From Azonexus sp. (GTDB taxonomy: Bacteria; Pseudomonadota; Gammaproteobacteria; Burkholderiales; Rhodocyclaceae): a stretch of 64,000 bases of DNA. Position 1 is the stretch's first letter, and every line of letters begins with the position of its first letter. This document shows, in pieces, positions 32,914 to 45,344 of the stretch. A program made the translations under genes and the position numbers. The stretch covers positions 1 to 64,000 of the forward strand of contig JAGOBB010000002.1 of assembly GCA_017983615.1 (NCBI GenBank). The letters are read 5' to 3'. A model generated the notes under the pieces. The model did not search any database, was not told where the DNA came from, and saw only the letters and a list, made by a program, of their open reading frames with translations.

Positions 32914-35900
32914 CCTGGAATCTTCGGCGGAAGAGCGGCATTCAGGCAGGCGAGGGCGCTTTCGAAATCGAAGGAAGCCACGCGCCCTTCGAATTCCACG
33001 AAGCGGATGCCGAGGACCATGCGCAGGGTGTTAGCTTGCTGGCTAACCAGTTCCTGGACGCTGATTTCGCCAAGTTGCAGTTCCCGCCGGATGCGTTCGA
33101 TCAACGCTGCCGTTGCTGGTGCGCTGCTGATTCCGTCGCTGGCCCGCGGGGCCTGCTCGAATCTGGCGAGTTGTTCGCGCAACGAGGCATAAACCTTTGC
33201 GGTGTCGTCGATCAGCGGTTCGATCAGCGCCAGCGGTTGGCCGGCCTTGATGGCCTCTTCCAGCGCAACGGATGCCCGATGGATGGCGACAGCGCCGAGC
33301 GTCGCCGATACGCCCTTCAGCGAGTGGGCCAGTCGGCGGGCCTCGTCAAGATTGGCATCGGCGAGGCATTGGCGAATCTTCACAAAATCGTCGGCGTGGT
33401 TTTCGGCAAACTTGTTCAGCAGCCGGCAATAGCTGTCGACCCGGCCGCGCACAGCCTGCAGGCCGAAGTGGCTGTCGAGCCCCTCGATGTCGGCCAGTTC
33501 GGGCGGGACAGCGGTGGCTTCGCTGCGTGGCATTGCCGTCGGTGCCGGTTGGCTGGGTAGCCAGCGGGCAAGCGCGGCATAAAGCACATCGGGAGAGACC
33601 GGCTTGGCGACGTGGTCGTTCATGCCGGCCTCTAGGCAGACTTCGCGGTCTTCGTCGAAGGCGTTGGCCGTCATGGCCAGGATGGGGGTTTGGGCGTAGC
33701 CGGGCAGGGCGCGAATCTGCCGGGTGGCTTCGAGGCCGTCCATGACCGGCATTTGCATGTCCATCAGGATCAGGTCGAAATGCTGCCGGCGGGCGAGGTC
33801 GAGTGCCGCACCGCCATCGACGGCATGGCTCACGGCCAGGCCGGCACTGCGCAGCAGGTCGCTGGCGACTTCGGCGTTGACGGCATTGTCTTCGGCCACC
33901 AGCACGTTGGCGCCAGTACGGTGCGTCGGCCGGTGAGCAATGTCGGGCGCCACCACGGGGGCGCTCGAAATGGCCGGGGCCAGGCGCATCGTGAACCAGA
34001 AGGTGCTGCCCTGGCCGGGGGCGCTGTTGACCCCGATCTCGCCATGCATGGCTTCAACCAGGCGCCGGGTGATGGCCAGACCGAGCCCGGTGCCACCATA
34101 GCGGCGGGTGGTCGAACTGTCGGCTTGCTCGAAGGGCAGGAATAGGCGGGCCTGCGCCTCGCTGGCGATGCCGATGCCGGTATCCGTCACGGCGCAGTAA
34201 ACAACGATGCCGTTGCTGTCGCTTTTCCGCAGGCTGGCGGACAGCGTAACCTTGCCGCGCTCGGTAAACTTGATCGCGTTGGACAGGAAATTGAGCAGCA
34301 CTTGCTGGATGCGCAGCGGGTCACCGCGCAGCATGGCCGGAATGGCCGGATCAATCTGGGTGCTGATTGGCAGGTGCTTGGTTTCGGCGCGCTCGGCCAC
34401 GAGGTTGCAGGCGTTGGCGCAGACCTGGGACAGGGAGAAATCTGTGTTCTCGAGGACCAGCTTGTCGGCCTCGATTTTCGAGATGTCGAGCACGTCGTTG
34501 ATGATTGCCATCAGATGCTGCGCCGCTTCGGTGACCTTGCCCAGGCGTTTCTGTTGATCCGGATCGCCGGAGTCGCGCTGGGCGAGGTGGGTCAGGCCGA
34601 GGATGGCATTCATCGGCGTGCGGATTTCATGGCTCATGTTGGCCAGGAAGGCGCTCTTGGCCCGGCTGGCCGATTCGGCTTCTTCCTTGGCCTGGATCAG
34701 TTGCTCGGTGCGTTCGGCGACCAGGGCTTCAAGGTGCCGACGGTAGCTTTCAAGTTCGGTCTGATTGCGCTTTTTCTCGGTGATGTCTTCCTGGATGCCC
34801 AGATAGTGACTGATCCGGCCATCCGGCTGGCGGACCGGGGAAATGATCGCGAAATCCTCGAAAACCGTGCCGTCCTTGCGCCGGTTGACGAATTCACCGC
34901 GCCAGATTTCGCCGCGTTCGAGGGTCGCCCACAGCGAGCTATAGGTTTCCGTCGGTGTCATGCCGGAGCGTAGCAGGCCGGGATCGGCGCCGATGACCTC
35001 ATCACGGCTGTAGCCGGTGTTGCGGACGAAGGCGTTATTGACGTATTCGATCTCGGCGTGCGTGTTGGTGATGACGATGCTGTGCGGATTCTGTTCGATG
35101 GCCAGCGACAGTTTGCGCAGCTGCTCCTCGGATTCTCGGCGCTCGGTGACATCCTGTACTGTGCCGACCGCGAAGATGGCGTTGCCGCCTTTGTCGAAGC
35201 GGACATGCGCGCGTTCGCGTACCCAGCGTACCTGTTGGCTGACAAAAATGCGATGTTCGCTGTCGTAAGTCTTGCCGTGCAGGGCGGCCTGCCAGTCGGT
35301 CAGAACGCGCTCCCTGTCTTCGGGATGAACGCGCTCGACAAAGTCGAGCAAGGCCAACGGGTGGTCGCGGGTCAGGCTGAATATCTCGTAAACCTCGTCG
35401 CTCCAGCTCAGCGTGTCGGAGACGATGTCCAGCGTCCAGCTGCCAAGGTGGGCGACGGCCTGGGCTTCCTTCAATTCGGCTTCGCTCTGGCTCAGGCGCT
35501 GCTCGAAATGCTTGCGCTCGGTAATGTCCTGGCTGGTGCCAAAAAATCGGGTCACCCGTCCGTCGCTACCGATGACGATTTGTCCGGCGCCGTGGATCCA
35601 GCGTTCCTGGCCGTCGTTGCGGCGGACGATGCGGTATTCGTTGTCGAAAGGCAGTTTGCTGCGAAAGACGTGGTCGCGGACATAGCGGCTCATCCGTTCC
35701 CGGTCGTCGGTGTGGATCAGGGCGCGCCAGGAAGCGGTATCAAGGAGTTCACCGGGAGCGATGCCGAAAATCTCGTTGTGCGTCGGCGAACCGGTCAGCG
35801 TGTCGCTGCTCGCCTCGAAGGTGAAGTGTCCAATGCGGGCCAGCCGTTGTGCCTGGAGCAGCATTTCCTCGCTGCGGGCCAGCGTCTGCCGCGAGCGTTG

Positions 35901-37613
35901 CATGCCGAGGCCGAGGCCGAGTTCCCCGGCCAGATTGCTGAGCAGGGTGACTTCGTCGTCGTCGAAGGCATCCAGCTGGTCAGCATACAGATTCAGTGCG
36001 CCGAGCACCTTGCCGTCGACGCGTACCGGCAGGGCGATCGATGCCCGGAAGCCGGCTGCTTGCGCTGCTGACTGCCATGGAATGAAGGTCGGATCGTTCT
36101 CGGTGTCGCGAATGATCACCGGAATACCGGTGCGGATGGCGCGGCCCGTTGGCCCCTGGCCGCTTGGACAATCGGCCCAGCTGATATCGATGGTGGATAG
36201 ATAGTGGTTGCTATCGCCTGACTCGGCACGGGGGACGATGCACTTTCCGGCATCGTTGACGGCTTCCCCCATCCAGGCCATGCGGTAGCCCCCGATTTCG
36301 ACGACGACAGTGCATACCTCGTCGAGCATCAGTTTTTCGTCGGTATGGCGGACCAGCGCTTGCGCAACGCCGCCCATCATGCGCAGGGCGCGATTCTGGC
36401 GGGTGATCTGCTGGCGGGCCTGGTGGCGCTCAGTTATGTCGTTGAGGACGCCGGCCGTGATTTTCGGGCTGCCGTCTGCGTTGCGCTCAGTCACACAACT
36501 GCGATCCTCAATCCACAGCCAGTGGCCGTCCGCGTGGCGAATCCGGTATTCGACGATCTGCGATGTCGATTTTGCCGCCTGCAGTTCGCTGACCGCAGCA
36601 TTCAGCAGCGGTCGATCTGCGGGATGCACGCGTTCCATCCAGTCGCGGCGGGTGCGCGGGGCGTTCGTGGGAGAGCAGCCGAGGAGGTTGATCAGGCCGT
36701 CGCTGAGAATGTGATGATCAAGGTCGTGCCGATATTCCCAGCTACCGGCGCCGCCGACGTCGAGGGCCAGTTGCAGGTGGGTCTCGAGGCGCAGGCGGTC
36801 GCGTTCCTGATGGACCTGCTGTAATGCATTTGACAGCTGTTCCAGCGCCAGTTGCTCGAAAAGTCGCCGCTGGCTGATGACGCCGGCAATTCGGCCGTCA
36901 CCGTCGAGGACCAACATGTGGCGCAGGCGGAAGCGGTTCATCGCTTCCAGTGCGATGGTCACCGAGGTATCGAGTTGGACGCTGCGCAAGGGCGAGCTCA
37001 TCGCCATGCGCAGGGGAATTTCGTGCGGTTTCTGGAACTGGGTGATCAGTCGTGGAATGTCCCGCTCGGTGAGAATGCCGACCGGCAGATCGTTTTCGAC
37101 GACGACCAGGTAGTCGGCGGCGTGCTCCAGCATGCAGGCGATTGCCTGCTCCAGCGATGCCTCGGGAGCCAATTGGGGCGTCTTGCGATCGATGGCGTTG
37201 CTTAGAGTCCGCAGATGCCCGAAGACGGCCGTACCGAGATGGAAGCGGAAATCCGTATCGCTGACCATGCCGACGATGCGCCCGGTAACGTCGGCAACGC
37301 CAAGATGGCGTATGCGCCGGCTTTCGACCAGTCGGCGGGCGCTGATCAGATCGAGGTGCGGTGGGGCGGTGATCAGCGGGCTGGACATTAATTCGTCCAG
37401 GCGCGTGTCTACGGGCTGTCGCCCATGCAGCGCACGCAGGACATTGGTTTCGGTGACAATGCCGACTGCCTGCCCTCCATCGATGATCAGCAGGCTGGAC
37501 AGGCGTTGCTCGGACATTAGCCGGCTCGCGTCCTTGAGCGTGGCGTGCGGTGGCAGGCTGCGTACGTCGCTGGTCATGATGTCGGCGAGCGTGGATGAGG
37601 GCAGCAGGGTCAT
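32910..37613 (-). CDS. Giant hybrid histidine kinase with CBS, PAS, GAF, receiver and Hpt domains
   Basis: A 1567-residue protein without evident membrane helices. Two tandem CBS pairs occupy about 1-275; a PAS domain about 280-400; a GAF domain ([11 protein letters not shown]... to [10 protein letters not shown]) about 405-560; three PAS/PAC units about 575-960. The histidine kinase domain has [10 protein letters not shown] (His near 994) and intact N, G1 and G2 boxes ([15 protein letters not shown]). A receiver follows with Asp in [13 protein letters not shown] (near 1283), then an Hpt domain with AHSLKG (near 1430). It is a cytoplasmic phosphorelay integrating nucleotide sensing by CBS with other signals. 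The HD-GYP response regulator encoded upstream is the obvious partner. Confidence 0.92.
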   Translation of the reverse strand: MTLLPSSTLADIMTSDVRSLPPHATLKDASRLMSEQRLSSLLIIDGGQAVGIVTETNVLRALHGRQPVDTRLDELMSSPLITAPPHLDLISARRLVESRRIRHLGVADVTGRIVGMVSDTDFRFHLGTAVFGHLRTLSNAIDRKTPQLAPEASLEQAIACMLEHAADYLVVVENDLPVGILTERDIPRLITQFQKPHEIPLRMAMSSPLRSVQLDTSVTIALEAMNRFRLRHMLVLDGDGRIAGVISQRRLFEQLALEQLSNALQQVHQERDRLRLETHLQLALDVGGAGSWEYRHDLDHHILSDGLINLLGCSPTNAPRTRRDWMERVHPADRPLLNAAVSELQAAKSTSQIVEYRIRHADGHWLWIEDRSCVTERNADGSPKITAGVLNDITERHQARQQITRQNRALRMMGGVAQALVRHTDEKLMLDEVCTVVVEIGGYRMAWMGEAVNDAGKCIVPRAESGDSNHYLSTIDISWADCPSGQGPTGRAIRTGIPVIIRDTENDPTFIPWQSAAQAAGFRASIALPVRVDGKVLGALNLYADQLDAFDDDEVTLLSNLAGELGLGLGMQRSRQTLARSEEMLLQAQRLARIGHFTFEASSDTLTGSPTHNEIFGIAPGELLDTASWRALIHTDDRERMSRYVRDHVFRSKLPFDNEYRIVRRNDGQERWIHGAGQIVIGSDGRVTRFFGTSQDITERKHFEQRLSQSEAELKEAQAVAHLGSWTLDIVSDTLSWSDEVYEIFSLTRDHPLALLDFVERVHPEDRERVLTDWQAALHGKTYDSEHRIFVSQQVRWVRERAHVRFDKGGNAIFAVGTVQDVTERRESEEQLRKLSLAIEQNPHSIVITNTHAEIEYVNNAFVRNTGYSRDEVIGADPGLLRSGMTPTETYSSLWATLERGEIWRGEFVNRRKDGTVFEDFAIISPVRQPDGRISHYLGIQEDITEKKRNQTELESYRRHLEALVAERTEQLIQAKEEAESASRAKSAFLANMSHEIRTPMNAILGLTHLAQRDSGDPDQQKRLGKVTEAAQHLMAIINDVLDISKIEADKLVLENTDFSLSQVCANACNLVAERAETKHLPISTQIDPAIPAMLRGDPLRIQQVLLNFLSNAIKFTERGKVTLSASLRKSDSNGIVVYCAVTDTGIGIASEAQARLFLPFEQADSSTTRRYGGTGLGLAITRRLVEAMHGEIGVNSAPGQGSTFWFTMRLAPAISSAPVVAPDIAHRPTHRTGANVLVAEDNAVNAEVASDLLRSAGLAVSHAVDGGAALDLARRQHFDLILMDMQMPVMDGLEATRQIRALPGYAQTPILAMTANAFDEDREVCLEAGMNDHVAKPVSPDVLYAALARWLPSQPAPTAMPRSEATAVPPELADIEGLDSHFGLQAVRGRVDSYCRLLNKFAENHADDFVKIRQCLADANLDEARRLAHSLKGVSATLGAVAIHRASVALEEAIKAGQPLALIEPLIDDTAKVYASLREQLARFEQAPRASDGISSAPATAALIERIRRELQLGEISVQELVSQQANTLRMVLGIRFVEFEGRVASFDFESALACLNAALPPKIPG

Positions 37614-37757
37614 GATCAGTGGTGGCTCCAGCGGCTGCCAATTTGTTGGTGCGGCGTGCGCGGACAGGGAATTCGCATGGATTGAAGCGTCACTGGCCTG
37701 TTTGCCGCTGTGAGCACAGGCCGGGGATAATCGATGGGACGCTGGAACAAAGGATAT

Positions 37758-38843
37758 CTATTCGGCATAGATTTCTGCGATGGTCTGGAAGCGGTCGTAT
37801 TCCCTGATGAAGGCCTCGACGACATCCGGATCGAAATGCTTGCCAGAGCCGTCAACGATGATCCGATAAGCGTCTTCGAAGGTGAATGCCGGCTTGTACA
37901 CGCGCTTGCAGGTCAGGGCATCGAAAACGTCGGCCAGTGCCATCAGGCGGGCGGCGATCGGAATGGCATCGCCGGCCAGGGCATCCGGGTAGCCGCTGCC
38001 ATCCCATTTTTCATGGTGCGAGCGGGCGATCAGTTTGGCGATGGCGAGGAACTCGACCGGCTTCTCGGCATCGGCTTCGGCCTGGGCAATGGCGTTGCTG
38101 CCCAGTTCAGCATGAGTTTTCATGATTGCCCACTCCTCCGGCGTCAGCTTGCCGGGCTTGAGCAGGATGTGGTCGGGAATGCCGACCTTGCCGATGTCGT
38201 GGAGTGGTGCCGATTGCGCCAGGGCACTGATCGTCCGCTCATCGAGATACTCCGCGAAACGAGGGTGCTCGCGCAGTGCGCGGGCGAGGGTCAGGACGTA
38301 TTCCTGGGTGCGTCGCAGGTGCTTGCCGGTTTCGGGGTCGCGGGTTTCGGCCAGGCGGGCCAGGGCGTGGATGCTGACTTCCTGGATTAGCTGGTTCTCG
38401 CGCATGCGGCGCGCAACCTCGGCTTCCAGGAAACTGTTCTGGCCGGAAAGCACATCGCGCGCGTGCTTGATTTCGAGTTGCGTTCGGACCCGGGCCAGCA
38501 CGATGCTGGGGCGGATAGGCTTGGTGATGTAGTCGACGGCGCCCCGCTCGAGACCGCGTTCCTCGTCCTGCGTGCCGTCCATGGCTGTGACGAAGATGAC
38601 AGGGATGTTGCGGGTGGCCGGCGAGGCTTGCAGTTCGGCGAGGACGTCATAGCCGTCCATTTCCGGCATCATGACGTCGAGCAGGATGAGGTCCGGCGTC
38701 GGGTCGCCAAGGGCGATCTGCAACGCCCGGCGGCCGGAATTAGCGGCGCGGACTCGATAGTTCGGCTGCAGCAGTTCGCCGAGAACGCTAAGGTTCTCCG
38801 GGGTGTCGTCCACAATCAGTACGGTCGCTTGGCTGGCGCCCAT
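37758..38843 (-). CDS. Response regulator with HD-GYP cyclic di-GMP phosphodiesterase domain
   Basis: A 361-residue two-domain protein. The receiver domain (1-125) has TVLIVDDTPEN, the phosphorylatable Asp in LILLDVMMPEMDG (near 56) and Lys in ITKPI. The HD-GYP domain (about 150-355) keeps PLHDIGKVGIPD and the downstream HHEKWDGSGYP, so it should hydrolyse cyclic di-GMP. It is 144 nt upstream of the giant hybrid kinase on the same strand; Hpt-to-receiver transfer between them is likely. Together with the FIST-GGDEF-EAL pair it makes the window rich in cyclic di-GMP control. Confidence 0.93.
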   Translation of the reverse strand: MGASQATVLIVDDTPENLSVLGELLQPNYRVRAANSGRRALQIALGDPTPDLILLDVMMPEMDGYDVLAELQASPATRNIPVIFVTAMDGTQDEERGLERGAVDYITKPIRPSIVLARVRTQLEIKHARDVLSGQNSFLEAEVARRMRENQLIQEVSIHALARLAETRDPETGKHLRRTQEYVLTLARALREHPRFAEYLDERTISALAQSAPLHDIGKVGIPDHILLKPGKLTPEEWAIMKTHAELGSNAIAQAEADAEKPVEFLAIAKLIARSHHEKWDGSGYPDALAGDAIPIAARLMALADVFDALTCKRVYKPAFTFEDAYRIIVDGSGKHFDPDVVEAFIREYDRFQTIAEIYAE

Positions 38844-38952
38844 GGGCTATTCTCCGGTCGAGCAAAGATTACAACTTTGCCAGAATTATCACCTTGTGTT
38901 GGCGATATAGCTACCGTCTTCTGCTAGTACGGATGGCTTTGGCTGCAGGGCC

Positions 38953-39819
38953 TCAGGTTCGGCGCTGGGTGCCGACGATGCGGTGATATATGGCAAAACG
39001 CGATTTTTCGATTTTTCCAGCATCGACCGCAGCATTCAGCGCGCAGTCCGGTTCGCGATCATGGCGACAATCCCGGAAACGGCACTGGCCGAGATAGGGG
39101 CGGAATTCGCGGAAGGCGCTTTCGATCTCCAGGCGGTCAAGGTGGCCGAGGCCGAATTCCTGCAGGCCGGGGGAATCGATCAGATGGCTTTCGGCATCCA
39201 GGTGATAAAGCGTTGCGTGCGTTGTCGTGTGTTTGCCCGAGTCGAGCGCCTGCGAGATTTCACGGGTGGCGGCGTTGGCAGCCGGTATCAGGGCGTTGAC
39301 CAGCGTCGATTTGCCCATCCCTGACTGGCCGACGAGAACGCTGGTCTTTCCTTGCAGGTGGGGGCGCAGATCCTCGGCGTGACTGAGTGCCGAAAGTTCG
39401 AGAATTCGGTAGCCAAGTCCGGCGAGCGCGGTCAGCTGTGCCCGGGCGGCCGGGAGTTTGTCGATCAGGTCGGACTTGTTCAGTACGATTAGCGGTTCGA
39501 TGTTCTCGCTGTCGGCGGCAAGCAGGGCGCGGGCGACCAGTTCGTCGGAATAGGCGGGCTCGGTGGCGACGACGATGACGAGTTGGTCGACATTGGCAGC
39601 GATGAGTTTTTGGCGAATCTCGTTGGAGCGGTAGAGCAGGCTGCGCCGCGGCTGGATTGCTTCGATGACCCCCTGGTCGTCCGAGGTGCGCTTGATGTCG
39701 ACATGGTCGCCACAAGCCACCTCGCTTTTCTTGCCGCGCGGAAAGCAGGGAAGCAGGCTGCCATCGGGCAGTTCGACCACGTATTGCCGGCCATGTGCGG
39801 CGATGACGCGACCGTGCAT
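38953..39819 (-). CDS. rsgA: Ribosome small-subunit-dependent GTPase A
   Basis: A 288-residue circularly permuted GTPase needed for late 30S maturation. The OB fold is at the N-terminus (RVIAAHGRQYVVELPDG). The GTPase motifs come in permuted order: NKSD (G4), then GQSGMGKSTLVN (G1) and DSPG (G3). A C-terminal zinc site CRFRDCRHDREPDC closes it. I chose ATG 39819, which shares one base with the stop of the upstream cytochrome gene (TGATG). Near its 3' end (39003-39036) lies a one-mismatch USS-like element. Confidence 0.95.
   Translation of the reverse strand: MHGRVIAAHGRQYVVELPDGSLLPCFPRGKKSEVACGDHVDIKRTSDDQGVIEAIQPRRSLLYRSNEIRQKLIAANVDQLVIVVATEPAYSDELVARALLAADSENIEPLIVLNKSDLIDKLPAARAQLTALAGLGYRILELSALSHAEDLRPHLQGKTSVLVGQSGMGKSTLVNALIPAANAATREISQALDSGKHTTTHATLYHLDAESHLIDSPGLQEFGLGHLDRLEIESAFREFRPYLGQCRFRDCRHDREPDCALNAAVDAGKIEKSRFAIYHRIVGTQRRT
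39003..39036 (-). repeat. USS-like element, decayed copy 10 in rsgA
   Basis: On the minus strand, GAATGCTGCGGTCG has one core mismatch (A to G), but AAAAA at +19 to +23 and AAAAA at +27 to +31 are in register. The preserved flanks suggest a mutated copy. Confidence 0.5.
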
Positions 39820-40133
39820 CAGTCTTTGTAGTGGTAGAACTGCTGGTTCAGGTAGGCGGCCACTTCGGCCTCCTCCTCGGGGAACCAGCCGGCTTTGGTC
39901 TGCGAATTGCAGGTGCCGACACGTTGCAGGATATCGAGTTGCGTTGACAGAAGGCGCCCATCGCGGGTGTACATCTTGCTGCCGTCGCCGCCGTAGAGAC
40001 GGACATGGCAGGCGACACACTGCTTGTCATGGAGCACCTTGCCGGCCTTGGGGTCGGCATTGCCCCAGGGCTCGGCGGCAACTGCGGGCAGGGAGATGAG
40101 GGCTGCGGCAAACAGTGTGGCTAGCTTGTTCAT
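39819..40133 (-). CDS. Small periplasmic c-type cytochrome
   Basis: A 104-residue protein with a cleavable signal peptide (LFAAALISLPAVAAEP) and one heme site CVACH near residue 39. A later KMYTR may supply the Met ligand. It is a class I-like monoheme cytochrome. Its stop overlaps the rsgA start, and its ATG overlaps the M48 protease stop, so it sits inside a tight protease-cytochrome-rsgA operon. The redox partner is unknown. Confidence 0.85.
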   Translation of the reverse strand: MNKLATLFAAALISLPAVAAEPWGNADPKAGKVLHDKQCVACHVRLYGGDGSKMYTRDGRLLSTQLDILQRVGTCNSQTKAGWFPEEEAEVAAYLNQQFYHYKD

Positions 40134-41386
40134 GCAGGATTCTCCAAAAGTTGCAGGCGGGCGATGCGTTGCGCCGCCGGCGGGTGGGAGTCATGGAACA
40201 GCGAGTGCAACGGGTCGGGCGTCAGGGTCGAGGCGTTGTCCTGATAAAGCTTGACCAGGGCGCGGATCAGGTCGGTGGCCGAGGCGTGTTCGGCGGCGTA
40301 AGCGTCTGCCTCGAATTCGTTGCGCCGCGACAGGTAGCTGGTCAGCGGTGTGAACGGAAAGGTGAAGACCGGAATGACCAGGAAGAAGAGGATCAGTGCC
40401 AGCGCCGTATTCTGGGCGGGCACACCGAGTCCCGCATAGAACCACGGGGCGTCGATCAACTGGCCAAGGAGCCAGAGCAGGAGCAGCGAGCCGGCGAACA
40501 TCAGGGCGATGTGCTTGAGCACGTGATGGCGACGGAAGTGGCCGAGTTCGTGGGCCAGCACGGCCTCGATCTCGGGCGGCGCCAGGCGGTTGAGCAGGGT
40601 GTCGAAGAAGACGATACGCTTGTTGTTGCCGAAGCCGGTGAAGTAGGCGTTGCCGTGGCTGGATCGCTTCGAGCCGTCCATGACGAACAGGCCGGAGGAG
40701 CGAAAGCCGCAGCGGGTCAGCAGGGCCTCAATGCAGCGCTTCATCTCGCCGTCTTCGAGCGGCGAGAATTTGTTGAACAGCGGCGCGATCCAGGTCGGGT
40801 AGACGAACATGGCCAGCAGGTTGAAGGCGCTCCAGAATAGCCAGACGTAGAGCCACCAGAGGCTACCCATGGCACCCATCAGCCAGAGCACGGCAAGAAT
40901 GACCGGAGCGCCGACGGCGATGCCAAGCAGAGTCTGCTTGACGAGGTCGGAGAAGAACAGGCCCAGCGTCATCCGGTTGAAGCCGTGGCGGGCCTCGATG
41001 ACGAACTGGCGGTAGAGCGACAGCGGCAGGTCAATGAGTCCGGAAATGCCCATCACGCTGAAGATCATCGCCAGGCCGTAAGCCAGGCCGTCCAGGCGGG
41101 GCGCCCAGAAGCTGTGCAGTGCCGCGAGGCCGCCGCCGAGCGTGAAGGCGAGCAGTACGACACCTTCGCTGACGATGGCAAAAAGCACCGACTTGACACG
41201 GTCGATCGTGTAATCAGCGGCCTTTTGATGGTCGGCCAGGGCGATGGTGGCGGCGAAATCCGCCGGTACCGCGGCGCGGTGGGCACCGATATGGCGGATG
41301 TGGCGAATTTTCAGCCACAGGCGTACGGCTAGGGTCAGCGCGAAAAAGATGAGAAAGAGAGCAGTGAATTCTTGGGAATCGGGCAT
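40130..41386 (-). CDS. M48 family (Ste24-like) membrane zinc protease
   Basis: A 418-residue inner-membrane protease. Multiple hydrophobic helices flank the zinc motif [14 protein letters not shown] (near residue 277), and a third ligand is expected in [15 protein letters not shown] near 357. The fold corresponds to CAAX prenyl protease Ste24, which in bacteria cleaves membrane or misfolded proteins. I chose ATG 41386 ([11 protein letters not shown]), since the longer frame begins with non-helical proline-rich sequence. It is divergent from orn with a 50-nt gap. Confidence 0.9.
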   Translation of the reverse strand: MPDSQEFTALFLIFFALTLAVRLWLKIRHIRHIGAHRAAVPADFAATIALADHQKAADYTIDRVKSVLFAIVSEGVVLLAFTLGGGLAALHSFWAPRLDGLAYGLAMIFSVMGISGLIDLPLSLYRQFVIEARHGFNRMTLGLFFSDLVKQTLLGIAVGAPVILAVLWLMGAMGSLWWLYVWLFWSAFNLLAMFVYPTWIAPLFNKFSPLEDGEMKRCIEALLTRCGFRSSGLFVMDGSKRSSHGNAYFTGFGNNKRIVFFDTLLNRLAPPEIEAVLAHELGHFRRHHVLKHIALMFAGSLLLLWLLGQLIDAPWFYAGLGVPAQNTALALILFFLVIPVFTFPFTPLTSYLSRRNEFEADAYAAEHASATDLIRALVKLYQDNASTLTPDPLHSLFHDSHPPAAQRIARLQLLENPA

Positions 41387-41436
41387 GGGGGCCAAGCTGT
41401 GAGAAAATCGGGCTTTTGATGGAATCGGGCAATTAT

Positions 41437-41991
41437 ATGGCAGGCAACGCAAACAACCTCGTCTGGCTGGACATGGAAATGACCGGCCTGAATCCGGATG
41501 GTGACCGCATCATCGAAATGGCGATGGTCGTCACCAATTCGGATCTAGAAATGGTCGCCGAATCGCCGGCCTGGGTGGTTCACCAGTCGGACGCGATTCT
41601 CGCCGGCATGGATGATTGGAACCAGAAAACGCACGGTCGTTCAGGCCTGATCGACAAGGTCAAAGCGTCGACGACAGACGAGGCGGCCGTCGAGGCCGAG
41701 GCGCTGGAATTCCTGAAGAAATATTCGCTGGCCAATCACTCGCCGATGTGCGGCAACTCGATCGGCCAGGACCGCCGTTTCATGGCGCGCTACATGCCGA
41801 CGCTGGAAGCCTTCTTCCATTACCGCAACCTCGACGTCAGCACCCTGAAGGAGCTGTGCAAGCGCTGGCAGCCGGAGATCTACAAGGGCTTCAAGAAGAA
41901 GAGCAAGCACACGGCGCTGGCCGACATCTACGAGTCGATCGACGAACTGAAGTATTACCGGGAACACTTCCTGGTCAAGCCGGCCGTTTGA
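41437..41991 (+). CDS. orn: Oligoribonuclease
   Basis: A 184-residue DEDDh exonuclease that degrades dinucleotides, including the pGpG made by HD-GYP or EAL phosphodiesterases. The motifs [23 protein letters not shown] and the C-terminal [15 protein letters not shown] are intact. I chose ATG 41437 ([12 protein letters not shown]); in-frame ATG 41416 would add seven residues. It is single and divergent from the M48 protease gene. Confidence 0.95.
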   Translation: MAGNANNLVWLDMEMTGLNPDGDRIIEMAMVVTNSDLEMVAESPAWVVHQSDAILAGMDDWNQKTHGRSGLIDKVKASTTDEAAVEAEALEFLKKYSLANHSPMCGNSIGQDRRFMARYMPTLEAFFHYRNLDVSTLKELCKRWQPEIYKGFKKKSKHTALADIYESIDELKYYREHFLVKPAV

Positions 41992-42049
41992 TCGCTGCGG
42001 TCCCGGGCTAGTCTCGGGCTTGTCGCCCTGCCAGCGGCAGGGTTGGCAA

Positions 42050-42083
42050 AATGCTACGGTCAGCGCCGAAAAAGGCGGAATTT
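42050..42083 (+). repeat. USS-like element, copy 11
   Basis: AATGCTACGGTCAG, AAAAA at +18 to +22 and AATTT at +28 to +32, with CGCC/GGCG arms. It overlaps the stop and last codons (KFRLFRR) of the minus-strand glycosyltransferase gene. Confidence 0.85.
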
Positions 42084-43682
42084 CTCTTTTCGGTCGCCGG
42101 GGCGATTGCCTTCCCAGACCTTGCTCCATTGACCGTCTGGCGCTGCCAGTTCGCCGCGCGTGTCGCCAACTACCAGCAACCAGTTGCAGGCCTGGCCGGC
42201 CTTCGAGGCTTCGGCAACCGGTTCGATTTCGACGAAGTAGGCCAGCGAAGCCAGTTGAGTGTCGGTCAGGCCGCGCTCGGCCAGGCAGCCGTGATTTTCC
42301 GGCAGCGCCCGGGCGATGGCCTGGGCGACCGGGCGGTAGGTCTTGCCGTAGTCGAACCAGGGCAGGATCAGCGTTGTTGCCAACAGCCACAGTGTCGTGA
42401 AGCCGAGCGTCCAGTGAGTCAGGCTGCGGTAGGGGGAACGCTGTGCAGTCAAGATCAGCCAGATCCACCAGGCGGTCGCAGTCAAGCCGATGATCAGGGC
42501 CAGCAGGTCGAACTGGCCGACAAATCCGGGACGCAGCACGACCAGGCGTTTCGCCAGTTTTTCCGGCCAGCCGAGCGCCATGGCTGACCAGCATACCCAG
42601 ACGGCCGCGGCGAACAGGCTGAAGGTCGACATCGCAAACCAGTCAAACGCGTTGGCGGCACCACGGCGCAGGGCCAGGGCGCCCGGCGTGGCAAGCAGGG
42701 CGAGCGGGGGCAGGAGCAGCAGCGAGGGAATTTCACGCGGACGGTAGGCCCAGGCCAGCATCAACAGGGTGATCAGCAGGAAAACCAGGGGCAGCAGTTG
42801 TTGCGGGGCTTTGAGATCATGGCGGCGAATCCACAGGGTCCAGCCGGCCAGCGGCAGGGCAGGGAAGGCAAACCAGGGCAGCATACCGAGAAAACGGCTG
42901 CCCCCGACGAAGGAGAATGGCGTCTGCAGCGGGGCCAGTTCGGTGGCCAGCCAGTTGTGGAAACGAGCGGGTTCGAGACTGAGTAACATCAACGCCCACG
43001 GCAGGCTCAGTACGACGGCGATTGCCAGGCCGATGAGCAGGGTGTGCAGGGCCTTCGGGCGGTCCGGCGACAGCCACCAGGCGACCGGAGCGATGGCCAG
43101 CAAGGGCAGGGTCGGGGCGATGCCGGTACCGAGCAGGCAGCCAGCAATCGCCAGTCCAAAATAGATGCCCGTCAGGCGCGGTTTGCGGCCGATGGCGGCC
43201 AGGGCGCCGAGACCGCCGGCGTAGGCGGCGAGGGCGATCAGCATCGGCTGCGCGTCATGGGCATGGAACAGCAGGCCGGCGCAGCCTGCGAGCAGTAGCG
43301 GGCTGGCGGCAGCCGATTCCTCGCCATAAAGTTCGCGGCCGGCGTAGTACAGGCCCATCAGCGCCAGCGCGATCCAGACGCCACTGGCCAGACGGATGGC
43401 TTCGTGCAGGGGGAGGAGCCAGCCGAACATCTTGCCAGTCAGCGCCGCGGTCCAGTAATAGAGGGGGGGTTCGTGGAACGGGCGGCCTGCCAGATCGGGC
43501 GACAGCCAGTCGCTGTAATGCAGCATGTGCCACGCGGTACCGATGTGAATGGCGTCCTCGCCCTTCCACGGGTCGCGCCCGAACAGGCCAGCCAGGACAT
43601 AGAAGGCAAGCATGGCGGCGAGCATCCACCCGGCCGGAGGCAGGCGGATGCCGCGACGGATCAGCGCGAGAAAGGCAGGCAT
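42060..43682 (-). CDS. ArnT/GT39-like membrane glycosyltransferase
   Basis: A 540-residue inner-membrane protein with about a dozen hydrophobic helices. The first periplasmic loop has GRDPWKGEDAIHIGTAWHML with the acidic pair typical of GT-C enzymes, followed by FHEPPLYYW. The family (ArnT, PMT) transfers sugars from polyprenyl phosphate donors to lipid A or proteins. The substrate is not predictable here; there are no lipid A modification genes nearby. The C-terminus ends in a USS-like element. The start at 43682 lies just beyond the rpmE terminator. Confidence 0.83.
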   Translation of the reverse strand: MPAFLALIRRGIRLPPAGWMLAAMLAFYVLAGLFGRDPWKGEDAIHIGTAWHMLHYSDWLSPDLAGRPFHEPPLYYWTAALTGKMFGWLLPLHEAIRLASGVWIALALMGLYYAGRELYGEESAAASPLLLAGCAGLLFHAHDAQPMLIALAAYAGGLGALAAIGRKPRLTGIYFGLAIAGCLLGTGIAPTLPLLAIAPVAWWLSPDRPKALHTLLIGLAIAVVLSLPWALMLLSLEPARFHNWLATELAPLQTPFSFVGGSRFLGMLPWFAFPALPLAGWTLWIRRHDLKAPQQLLPLVFLLITLLMLAWAYRPREIPSLLLLPPLALLATPGALALRRGAANAFDWFAMSTFSLFAAAVWVCWSAMALGWPEKLAKRLVVLRPGFVGQFDLLALIIGLTATAWWIWLILTAQRSPYRSLTHWTLGFTTLWLLATTLILPWFDYGKTYRPVAQAIARALPENHGCLAERGLTDTQLASLAYFVEIEPVAEASKAGQACNWLLVVGDTRGELAAPDGQWSKVWEGNRPGDRKEKFRLFRR

Positions 43683-43699
43683 ATCATCGGCCAGAAATG

Positions 43700-43727
43700 A
43701 AAAAGGCAGCCAGTAGGCTGCCTTTTA
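43700..43727. terminator. Rho-independent terminator of rpmE
   Basis: AAAAGGCAGCC and GGCTGCCTTTT pair around AGTA. It ends rpmE and lies 18 nt before the start of the glycosyltransferase gene, which therefore needs its own promoter or read-through. Confidence 0.88.
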
Positions 43728-43745
43728 TAACGCATTTCGGGAAGA

Positions 43746-43970
43746 TCAGGCAGCAGCCTTGCCGCGCATGGCACCGAATTTCTGGTTGAAGCGCTCGACG
43801 CGACCGGCGGTATCGACGATCTTCTGCTTGCCCGTGTAGAACGGATGGCAGGCGGAGCAGACTTCAACGTGGAAGGCATCCTTGACCATGGTCGACTTGG
43901 TCGTGAAGGTGTTGCCGCAGGAGCAGGTCACAGCGACGTCATGGTAATTCGGGTGGATATCGGCTTTCAT
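43746..43970 (-). CDS. rpmE: 50S ribosomal protein L31, zinc-binding type
   Basis: A 74-residue protein, [21 protein letters not shown], with four cysteines (CSC and CSAC) and a [16 protein letters not shown] end. This is the zinc-ribbon C+ form of L31, which can be exchanged for a C- paralog under zinc shortage. No paralog is in the window. It follows trxA and rho in the same direction, a common proteobacterial arrangement. Confidence 0.96.
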   Translation of the reverse strand: MKADIHPNYHDVAVTCSCGNTFTTKSTMVKDAFHVEVCSACHPFYTGKQKIVDTAGRVERFNQKFGAMRGKAAA

Positions 43971-44084
43971 CTTTTGTCCTTTAAACGAGCGACCGGCGGA
44001 TGTGGCCGATCTGGGAAGCCCGCGATTATCGTTGAATAAGCGCGGGCTTGCAACATGTTTTCTAGAGTCCTGTGCGATGCGGCT

Positions 44085-45344
<1,260 letters not shown>

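Noticed and set aside
36570-36610. Possible decayed element (GAATGCTGCGGTCAG on minus) in the hybrid kinase gene
   Set aside because: One core mismatch and only the second A/T tract; too weak to count.
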